Below are positions 35,797-42,602 of a stretch of 64,000 nt of DNA, in pieces. The notes beneath the pieces were generated by a model. The model ran no database searches. It was given only the letters and a program-made list of their open reading frames with translations, and had not been told where the DNA came from. The DNA comes from an uncultured Paludibacter sp. (GTDB lineage Bacteria > Bacteroidota > Bacteroidia > Bacteroidales > Paludibacteraceae): contig CALCBD010000054.1 in assembly GCA_937897985.1 (NCBI GenBank), positions 62,001 to 126,000 of the forward strand. Reading direction: 5' to 3'. The first letter of the stretch is position 1; each line of letters starts with the position of its first letter. The position numbers and the translations under genes are program-made.

Positions 35797-35817
35797 CAGC
35801 ACAGTTCAGGACAATAT
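35797..35817 (+). promoter_or_regulatory. Second candidate operator for the GntR regulator, upstream of fucI
   Basis: CAGCACAGTTCAGGACAATA repeats the 13-base core of the site at 33360, and again looks like two direct half-sites (CAGCACAGTT, CAGGACAATA) in 10-base register. It lies 65 bases before the fucI ATG. A -7 box is not clear here. Confidence 0.6.
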
Positions 35818-35881
35818 ACAATTTCAATTAATAAAAACAATCCAGTCCTCTTTTTGAGAGTCAGGAGCAAATAAATCAATC

Positions 35882-37723
35882 ATGAAAGCAAATACAATTG
35901 CAGGCGAAACAACATCGGCTGCTCAAATCAGAAAACAAAAAACAGGTCGCCTTCAGGGTGATAATCCAAAAATTGGTATTCGTCCCACCATCGATGGTCG
36001 TCAGGGCGGTGTACGCGAGTCGCTCGAAAATCAAACCATGAATATGGCATTAAATCTGGCGAACTTTTTAAGTTCAAATTTAAAATACAGTGATGGTTCG
36101 GCAGTCGAATGTGTAATAGCCGACACCACCATTGGCAGAGTGGATGAAGCAGCAGCCTGTGCCGAAAAATTCAAAAAGGAAGGAGTAAGTGTAACAATTA
36201 CTGTAACTCCCTGCTGGTGTTATGGTAGCGAAACGATTGATATGGACCCTCATACCATCAAAGCTGTTTGGGGTTTCAACGGAACAGAACGTCCGGGAGC
36301 TGTATATCTGGCTGCTGCTCTGGCAGGTCACAATCAAAAAGGATTACCTGCATTTGGTATTTACGGTCGCGATGTACAGGATGGTGGTGATACCTCGATT
36401 CCTGCCGATGTACAGGAAAAATTACTGCGATTTGCCAAAGCCGGAATTGCTGCCGCTACATTAAAAGGTAAATCATATTTATCGATAGGTTCGGTATCAA
36501 TGGGAATTGCAGGATCAATTGTCGATGCCGGTTTCTTCCAGGATTATCTGGGAATGCGTAACGAATATGTGGACATGAGTGAAATTATGCGTCGCGAAAA
36601 ATTAGGCATTTACGACCCTGAAGAGTTTAAAAAAGCAATGGAGTGGACAGCAAAAAACTGTAAAATCAATGAAGGTGAAGATACAAATGACGAAGATAAG
36701 AAGAAATCGCGTGCTCAGCTGGATAGCGAGTGGGAATTTGTGGTGAAAATGACCATGATTATCCGCGATTTAATGATTGGAAATCCACGTCTGCGCGAAC
36801 TTGGCTTTGGCGAAGAAGCACTTGGTCACAACGCTATCGCATCGGGCTTTCAGGGACAACGTCAGTGGACAGATTTTATGCCGAATGGAGATTTCGCTGA
36901 AGCCATACTGAACACTTCGTTCGACTGGAACGGTATCCGTGAAGCATTTATTGTAGCTACCGAAAATGATTCGCTGAATGGTGTAGCCATGTTGTTTGGT
37001 AAATTGCTTACCAATACGGCACAGGTTTTTGCCGATGTTCGTACTTACTGGAGTCCCGAAGCTGTTGAACGTGTTACCGGATATAAACTGGAAGGACTCG
37101 CAGCCAACGGTTTGATTCACCTGATCAACTCAGGCTCGGCCGCATTGGATGGCAGCGGACAGCAGACAGTTGACGGTCAGCCAGCAATGAAACCTTTCTG
37201 GGAAATAACCGATGAAGAAGTGCAAAAAACATTAGATGCAACTACCTGGTATCCGGCTGATTGTGGTTATTTCCGCGGAGGTGGTTTTTCATCAAAATTC
37301 ATATCAAAAGGCGGAATGCCGGTTACGATGGCGCGTATCAATATTGTAAAAGGGCTTGGGCCTGTACTTCAGTTAGCTGAAGGATGGACTGTAGAAATTC
37401 CGGCAGAAGTACACAGAACACTCGATGACCGTACCAACAAAACATGGCCTACCACATGGTTTGCCCCACGCCTGACAGGCGAAGGTAATTTTGCAGATGT
37501 TTATTCGGTAATGAACAACTGGGGAGCCAATCACGGTGCGTTCAGTTACGGACATATCGGTGCCGACCTGATAACACTTGCTTCGATATTACGTATTCCG
37601 GTTTGTATGCACAATGTTGAATTGTCAAAAATATTTCGTCCTTCGGCATGGGCAGCTTTCGGTATGGACAAAGAAGGTGCTGATTACCGCGCATGTCAGT
37701 TGTACGGACCGCTTTACAAATAA
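35882..37723 (+). CDS. fucI: L-fucose isomerase
   Basis: A 613-residue isomerase converting L-fucose to L-fuculose with Mn2+. Family blocks: KIGIRPTIDGRQGGVRESLE (about 30-49), VTPCWCYGSETIDMD, PAFGIYGRDVQDGGD, IGSVSMGIAGSIVD, AIASGFQGQRQWTDFMPNGDF, the ATENDSLNG segment containing the metal-binding Glu and Asp, and NNWGANHGAFSYGHIGADLITLASILRIPVCMHNV near the end. The N-terminus is slightly longer than in E. coli (591 residues). It follows the GntR gene by 135 bases with a candidate operator between. Confidence 0.96.
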   Translation: MKANTIAGETTSAAQIRKQKTGRLQGDNPKIGIRPTIDGRQGGVRESLENQTMNMALNLANFLSSNLKYSDGSAVECVIADTTIGRVDEAAACAEKFKKEGVSVTITVTPCWCYGSETIDMDPHTIKAVWGFNGTERPGAVYLAAALAGHNQKGLPAFGIYGRDVQDGGDTSIPADVQEKLLRFAKAGIAAATLKGKSYLSIGSVSMGIAGSIVDAGFFQDYLGMRNEYVDMSEIMRREKLGIYDPEEFKKAMEWTAKNCKINEGEDTNDEDKKKSRAQLDSEWEFVVKMTMIIRDLMIGNPRLRELGFGEEALGHNAIASGFQGQRQWTDFMPNGDFAEAILNTSFDWNGIREAFIVATENDSLNGVAMLFGKLLTNTAQVFADVRTYWSPEAVERVTGYKLEGLAANGLIHLINSGSAALDGSGQQTVDGQPAMKPFWEITDEEVQKTLDATTWYPADCGYFRGGGFSSKFISKGGMPVTMARINIVKGLGPVLQLAEGWTVEIPAEVHRTLDDRTNKTWPTTWFAPRLTGEGNFADVYSVMNNWGANHGAFSYGHIGADLITLASILRIPVCMHNVELSKIFRPSAWAAFGMDKEGADYRACQLYGPLYK

Positions 37724-37887
37724 AGCAAAGAGTAAAAACACATAAAATTACCCCTGATTCTGTTGTAAGGAATTCTGTTTTACAGCAACTTTTACAGAAT
37801 GAAAAATCCTGTAACGGGATCGGGGGGTTTATCAAAAAACGAAGTATTTAAGTCAATAAATACAATTTTAGAAAATACAAATATGAA

Positions 37888-37895
37888 TACCTTTG
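37888..37895 (+). promoter_or_regulatory. Possible -7 box for the FGGY kinase gene
   Basis: TACCTTTG matches TAnnTTTG 22 bases before the kinase ATG. A weak TTTTAG at 37866 could act as the -33 part. Confidence 0.4.
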
Positions 37896-37917
37896 CGGCA
37901 ACTTTAAAAACATACAA

Positions 37918-39414
37918 ATGAAGAATAAATCATTTTTAGCATTCGACCTCGGTGCTACAAGCGGACGTACGATACTCGGAAGTCTCGAAAACGGACGCCT
38001 TCAAATGAAGGAACTTACCCGCTTCCCAAATCAGATGCTGCAAATCGGGCATCATTTTCACTGGAATATTTTTTCGTTGTTCGAACATTTAAAGGCGGGA
38101 TTGGCCGCAGCCCGGGCCGAAGGTGTCGAAATAACATCGATTGGAATTGACACCTGGGGTGTTGATTTTGCACTGATAGCAGAAGATGGTTCAATCATCG
38201 GAATTCCTTATGCTTACCGCGATCCACATACTAACGGTATTCCTGAAAAATATTTTGAAATAATTCCCCGCGAAAAAGTTTATGATCTTACCGGAATTCA
38301 GGTAATGAATTTCAACAGCCTTTATCAGCTCTTTGCCCTGAGCAGAGCAAACAATTCGCTGATGAAAGCAACCAAAGAGATATTATTCATGCCGGATGCA
38401 CTGGCATATTTGCTTACAGGAAATAAAGTAGTTGAATATACCATTGCTTCAACATCACAAATTTTAAATCCGCGTACAAAACAATTCGAAGCTCAACTAC
38501 TCGAAAAAGCAGGCGTTTCGCCATCCATCCTCGGCAAAATTGTAATGCCCGGTCACGAAATCGGAGTGTTGAGAGATGACATAGCCGAAGAATGCGAACT
38601 CGGGAAAGTGAAAGTTGTAGCAGTAGCCGGTCATGATACCGGTGCTGCAGTTGCCGCCGTACCGGCTGTGAATGAGAACTTCGCCTATCTCAGCTCAGGA
38701 ACATGGTCACTCATGGGTATTGAAGTAAAAGACCCGATTATCAACCAAAAAACATCTGCATTGAATTTTACAAACGAAGGTGGCGTTGAAGGCACGACCC
38801 GTTTCCTGAAAAATATTACCGGTATGTGGTTGCTGGAACAATGCCTCAAAGAATGGAAAAAAGAAGGAATCACTTATGCCTACGAAAAATTGGTACAAAT
38901 GGCCGGAACTGTGCCTGCATTTCAATCGCTCGTGGATACTGACCATACTTCATTTGCCAATCCGGTAAGCATGACAGCTGCAATTACTGAATATTGTAAT
39001 TCGACTGACCAGACAGCACCAACAAGTCATGCCGAATTTGTACGTTGTATATTCGAAAGTCTTTCGTTGAAATACAGATATGTATTGGGTTTGTTAAAGG
39101 ATTTGGCTCCATTCACTATCGAGAAATTGCATGTTATTGGTGGCGGATCAAAAAATCCGTTGCTGAATCAATGGACTGCCAATTCGATTGGTATTCCGGT
39201 CGTTGCCGGACCATCAGAAGCTACTGCCATCGGAAATATTATGATTCAGGCAAAAGCAGCCGGTTGTGTGGATTCGTTGCAGGAAATGCGACAGATCATT
39301 GGTGAATCTGTTCAGTTAGACGAATTCAAGCCGCAAAATTCTGAAGAATGGGACGAAGCTTATAAAAAATTCATTAAGATAATTGCCCCATTAATCCCAC
39401 ACAGAGGGACTTAA
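37918..39414 (+). CDS. FGGY-family kinase, L-fuculokinase or rhamnulokinase
   Basis: A 498-residue carbohydrate kinase. The ATP-binding phosphate-1 motif is AFDLGATSGR (residues 8-17); the sugar site has GIDTWGVDFAL (76-86), and GHDTGAAVAAVP near 240 holds the catalytic aspartate. The sequence is of the RhaB subgroup, which in Bacteroidetes fucose clusters acts on L-fuculose and may also take L-rhamnulose. As the only kinase in a region with both fucI and rhaA, it probably serves both sugars; that is inference. Confidence 0.88.
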   Translation: MKNKSFLAFDLGATSGRTILGSLENGRLQMKELTRFPNQMLQIGHHFHWNIFSLFEHLKAGLAAARAEGVEITSIGIDTWGVDFALIAEDGSIIGIPYAYRDPHTNGIPEKYFEIIPREKVYDLTGIQVMNFNSLYQLFALSRANNSLMKATKEILFMPDALAYLLTGNKVVEYTIASTSQILNPRTKQFEAQLLEKAGVSPSILGKIVMPGHEIGVLRDDIAEECELGKVKVVAVAGHDTGAAVAAVPAVNENFAYLSSGTWSLMGIEVKDPIINQKTSALNFTNEGGVEGTTRFLKNITGMWLLEQCLKEWKKEGITYAYEKLVQMAGTVPAFQSLVDTDHTSFANPVSMTAAITEYCNSTDQTAPTSHAEFVRCIFESLSLKYRYVLGLLKDLAPFTIEKLHVIGGGSKNPLLNQWTANSIGIPVVAGPSEATAIGNIMIQAKAAGCVDSLQEMRQIIGESVQLDEFKPQNSEEWDEAYKKFIKIIAPLIPHRGT

Positions 39415-39478
39415 AGACTAATTCTCTGATTTAAGAACTTTTTATTGATTAAATATTAAAAACATAGCTTTTCAAAAG

Positions 39479-39504
39479 TCCCCCTTTTGGGGGATTTAGG
39501 GGGC
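39479..39504 (+). repeat. C-rich repeat, copy 3
   Basis: Reads TCCCCCTTTTGGGGG, then ATTTAGGGGGC, and ends 13 bases before the E2 start codon. The whole gap between the kinase and E2 genes is otherwise AT-rich. Confidence 0.9.
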
Positions 39505-39517
39505 TTTAAATAATTAT

Positions 39518-40846
39518 ATGGCTACAGTTATTATTTTGCCCAAGCAGGGTCAATCGGTTGAAAGTTGTATCATTACCGAAATCAAAAAGAAAAAAGGTGA
39601 TACCGTAAAAAAAGGTGATGTTTTATTCTCTTACGAAACGGATAAGGCTTCATTCGAAGAAGAATCACCTTTGGATGGTGTGGTTTTAGAGTGTTTTTAC
39701 AAGGATGGCGATGAAGTGCCGGTATTGTTGGACATGATGGTTATCGGTCAACCCGGTGAGGAAGCCCCCCTTAGTCCCCCCACAGGGGGGAAACCCGAGA
39801 TAGCAAAGTTAAAAGAGATTGTAACAGAAGAGGTTGAGTTCAAGGAAGTTGAAACTAAGACGGTAACTTTGAACCCCCTAAGGGGGGCAGGGGGGCTGTC
39901 TCCCCGCGCCAAAAACCTTGCTGCCGCCGAAGCTATTGATGCTTCTCAGCTGACTGGTTCAGGTCCGAACGGTCGAGTGATTGAAAAAGATGTAAAAGCT
40001 GCGCTCGAAAACCGTCCGAAACTGACTCCGCTGGCTAAGAAAATTGCTGCCGAAGAAGCTGTTCAGCCACAGAATGCAGGTTCAGGCCTTGCCGGAACAG
40101 CAAAATCGACTGATTTAGTGTCACCTGTCAATACAATTTATGGTGTGGATTACGAAGACAAAAAACTTTCGAATATGCGTAAGCTGATTGCTAAAGCAAT
40201 GCATACATCACTTCAGAATTCAGCACAACTCACGCACCATCTTGGTGCAGATGCCCGCAATATCCAAAACCTGCGCAAAAAAGCCAAAAAAGCTTTCGAA
40301 GCCGGAACATTATCAGCCAATTTGACTATTAACGATTTCGTGTGTTTTGCTGTCGTAAAGGCATTGAAAAAATTCCCGAATGTCAACTCACACTTCTTAG
40401 GCGAGAGCATGCGTTTGTTTAATAAAGTCCATCTCGGACTCGCAGTTGATACCGAACGTGGTTTGATGGTTCCTGCTGTTCGTAATGCCGACGATTTATC
40501 CATTATCGGACTTTCGAATCAGCTGAAAGAAGTGGCAAATCAGTGTAAAAAAGGAGCAATTTCACCTGAATTATTAGCTGCCGAAGCTGCTACTTTCACC
40601 GTTTCAAATTTAGGAAATTACGGAGTAGAGATATTTACACCGGTTATCAATTTGCCGCAATCTGCCATTTTAGGGGTAAACACCATTGTTCCCCGTCCGA
40701 AAGAGTTGGGTGATGGCGTTTATGGTTTTGTGCCTTATATCGGATTGAGTTTAACATACGATCACCGTGCATTGGATGGTGGCGAAGCAACACGCTTCCT
40801 GAAACAAATTGCTATTGAGATTGAAACGTTGGAGGTTGATTTATAA
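39518..40846 (+). CDS. 2-oxoacid dehydrogenase E2 (dihydrolipoyl acyltransferase)
   Basis: A 442-residue core subunit of a 2-oxoacid dehydrogenase complex. A single lipoyl domain (residues 1-78) carries the lipoyl-lysine in YETDKASFEEESP. A peripheral-subunit-binding domain follows (SPRAKNLAAAEAIDASQLTGSGPNGRVIEKDV, about 128-160), with a weaker second segment, then the catalytic domain ending in LTYDHRALDGGEATRFL (active-site His). Residues about 83-92 and 119-127 in the linker are encoded by two C-rich repeats in inverted orientation. Genes for E3 and E1 follow, in the order E2-E3-E1. The 2-oxoacid used is not evident. Confidence 0.9.
   Translation: MATVIILPKQGQSVESCIITEIKKKKGDTVKKGDVLFSYETDKASFEEESPLDGVVLECFYKDGDEVPVLLDMMVIGQPGEEAPLSPPTGGKPEIAKLKEIVTEEVEFKEVETKTVTLNPLRGAGGLSPRAKNLAAAEAIDASQLTGSGPNGRVIEKDVKAALENRPKLTPLAKKIAAEEAVQPQNAGSGLAGTAKSTDLVSPVNTIYGVDYEDKKLSNMRKLIAKAMHTSLQNSAQLTHHLGADARNIQNLRKKAKKAFEAGTLSANLTINDFVCFAVVKALKKFPNVNSHFLGESMRLFNKVHLGLAVDTERGLMVPAVRNADDLSIIGLSNQLKEVANQCKKGAISPELLAAEAATFTVSNLGNYGVEIFTPVINLPQSAILGVNTIVPRPKELGDGVYGFVPYIGLSLTYDHRALDGGEATRFLKQIAIEIETLEVDL
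39764..39792 (-). repeat. C-rich repeat, copy 4, inside the E2 gene
   Basis: GCCCCCCTTAG, TCCCCCCACAGGGGGG and AA in direct succession, read in frame as APLSPPTGGK. It is inverted relative to copy 5, 79 bases downstream in the same gene. Confidence 0.85.
39872..39896 (+). repeat. C-rich repeat, copy 5, inside the E2 gene
   Basis: AACCCCCTAAGGGGGG, then CAGGGGGGC, read in frame as NPLRGAGG directly before the peripheral-subunit-binding domain. Confidence 0.85.
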
Positions 40847-40851
40847 TATCG

Positions 40852-40876
40852 GCCCCCTAACCCCCTGAAGGGGGAA
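40852..40876 (-). repeat. C-rich repeat, copy 6
   Basis: GCCCCCTAACCCCCTG, then AAGGGGGAA. It starts 5 bases after the E2 stop codon and pairs with copy 7 as an inverted repeat. Confidence 0.92.
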
Positions 40877-40927
40877 TAAGAGTGAGAACAACAATTTAAA
40901 CGAAAATTTAATTGGTTACTCTCTTAT

Positions 40928-40960
40928 TTTGGGCAAGTATTATATTTATCAATATCTTTG
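40928..40960 (+). promoter_or_regulatory. Bacteroidetes-type promoter for the E3 gene
   Basis: TTTG at 40928-40931 and TATCTTTG at 40953-40960 have a 21-base spacer. The promoter lies inside the loop made by repeat copies 6 and 7, so E3 can be transcribed apart from E2. Confidence 0.6.
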
Positions 40961-40994
40961 TTTGAAAATTAATTATCTAATAACACAAACTTAA

Positions 40995-41019
40995 TTCCCC
41001 CTTTAGGGGGTTAGGGGGC
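40995..41019 (+). repeat. C-rich repeat, copy 7
   Basis: TTCCCCCTTTAGGGGG, then TTAGGGGGC: the consensus form. It ends 8 bases before the E3 ATG, where a ribosome binding site would lie. Confidence 0.92.
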
Positions 41020-41027
41020 AAGACATT

Positions 41028-42383
41028 ATGTACGATTTAATCATTATCGGTGGTGGTCCGGCCGGATATGTAGCTGCAGAACGTGCAGGGCATAAAGGAC
41101 TGAAAGTGCTGTTGTTCGAGAAAAAAAGCATGGGTGGTGTTTGTCTTAACGAAGGTTGTATCCCGACAAAAACGCTGCTTTACTCGGCAAAAACCTACGA
41201 AAACGCATTACACGGTGATAAATACGGTGTGTATGGCGAAAATATTCGTTTTGATTTTTCTAAAATTATGGCCCGCAAAAATAAAGTGGTAAAAAAGCTG
41301 GTTGCGGGTGTGGAAGGAAAAATGAAAATGCATCACGTAACGGTTGTTAAGGGCGATGCCATGATTCAGGGACGTAGTCCGAAAGGCGTTGAGGTAAGCT
41401 GTGGTGGCGAAAGCTATCTGGGTGCAAATCTGTTGATTTGTACCGGTTCAGAGGCTTTTGTTCCGCCTATACCGGGATTGGCTGAAGCAGGCGACATTAT
41501 ATTGACCAACCGTGAAATTCTGGATTTGAAAGAACAACCAAAATCATTGGTGATTATTGGTGGTGGTGTTATCGGAATGGAGTTTGCCAGTTTTTACAAC
41601 AGCCTTGGCACATCGGTAACGGTGATCGAAATGCTTCCTGAAATTCTGGGACAAAACGATTTCGAAATTTCGGCTATGCTTCGCGATAACTATGCGAAAC
41701 GTGGCATCAACTTCAATCTGAATGCTAAGGTAGTGAAAATTGAAGGCAATAAAGTGCATTTCGAAAAAGACGGACAAACACAGGTAATTGAGGGTGAAAA
41801 GATTCTGGTAAGTGTGGGCCGTCGTCCGGTTACCAAAGGTTTCGGACTCGAAAATCTGAATGTAGAACTGCTGAAAGGTGGTATCAAAGTGGACGAAAAA
41901 ATGCGTACCAATGTGCCTAATGTATTTGCAGCAGGCGATGTTACCGGTTTTTCGTTGTTGGCACACACAGCCAGTCGCGAAGGCGAAGTGGTGGTAAACA
42001 ATCTTACCGGACGTGCCGACCGTATGCGTTACAATGCTATTCCGGGTGTGGTTTATACCAACCCTGAAGTATCGGGCGTAGGCGAAACCGAAGAATCGGC
42101 TAAAGCAAAAGGGCTTGATTTCAAAGTGGCAAAATTGCCGATGGCTTATGCCGGACGCTTTGTAGCAGAGAATGAAGGCGGAGCCGGACTTTGCAAAGTA
42201 TTGGTTGGAGCCAAACACGGCGAAGTAATCGGAGTTCACATGATTGGAAATCCTTCGAGCGAAATGATATACGGTGCGTGCATGGCCATTGAACAGGAAA
42301 TGACGCTGGAAGAAATGCAGGAAGTCGTGTTCCCGCACCCAACTGTAAGTGAGATTTTTAAAGAAACGATATTCTCAATATAG
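41028..42383 (+). CDS. lpdA: Dihydrolipoyl dehydrogenase (E3)
   Basis: A 451-residue FAD enzyme that reoxidises the dihydrolipoyl groups of E2 with NAD+. The FAD-binding motif is IIIGGGPAGYVAAERAG (5-21), the redox-active disulfide is GGVCLNEGCIPTK (Cys39, Cys44), the NAD-binding motif is VIIGGGVIGMEFASFYNSLG near 178, and the active-site base is in FPHPTVSE near residue 443. All parts are intact. It has its own promoter and lies between two sets of C-rich repeats. Confidence 0.95.
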   Translation: MYDLIIIGGGPAGYVAAERAGHKGLKVLLFEKKSMGGVCLNEGCIPTKTLLYSAKTYENALHGDKYGVYGENIRFDFSKIMARKNKVVKKLVAGVEGKMKMHHVTVVKGDAMIQGRSPKGVEVSCGGESYLGANLLICTGSEAFVPPIPGLAEAGDIILTNREILDLKEQPKSLVIIGGGVIGMEFASFYNSLGTSVTVIEMLPEILGQNDFEISAMLRDNYAKRGINFNLNAKVVKIEGNKVHFEKDGQTQVIEGEKILVSVGRRPVTKGFGLENLNVELLKGGIKVDEKMRTNVPNVFAAGDVTGFSLLAHTASREGEVVVNNLTGRADRMRYNAIPGVVYTNPEVSGVGETEESAKAKGLDFKVAKLPMAYAGRFVAENEGGAGLCKVLVGAKHGEVIGVHMIGNPSSEMIYGACMAIEQEMTLEEMQEVVFPHPTVSEIFKETIFSI

Positions 42384-42388
42384 ACTTG

Positions 42389-42413
42389 CCCCCTAACCCC
42401 CTAAAGGGGGAAT
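42389..42413 (-). repeat. C-rich repeat, copy 8
   Basis: The reverse form in consensus sequence, starting 5 bases after the E3 stop codon. Confidence 0.92.
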
Positions 42414-42499
42414 ATAGTGGGTTGAATAAAATTTTCTTCGTTATTTAGTTATTTTAAATAAACCAATTGAGTAAATAACCATTAATTGTGCTTTCATAA

Positions 42500-42524
42500 T
42501 TCCCCCTTTAGGGGGTTAGGGGGC
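42500..42524 (+). repeat. C-rich repeat, copy 9
   Basis: Consensus forward form between E3 and E1, inverted relative to copy 8 and 38 bases from a third copy in the same gap. Confidence 0.92.
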
Positions 42525-42562
42525 TTCTTAATTAATATAAATCAACTTAAAATACGCTCTTA

Positions 42563-42587
42563 ATCCCCCTTTAGGGGGTTAGGGGGC
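42563..42587 (+). repeat. C-rich repeat, copy 10
   Basis: Nearly the same as copy 9, in direct orientation, ending 15 bases before the E1 ATG. Confidence 0.92.
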
Positions 42588-42602
42588 AGCTAACTAAACA
42601 TT

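Noticed and set aside
41544..42338. 264-codon frame on the minus strand inside the E3 gene
   Set aside because: It mirrors a well-conserved enzyme gene, has a composition rich in Phe/His/Arg and no signs of a real protein; it is a shadow frame.
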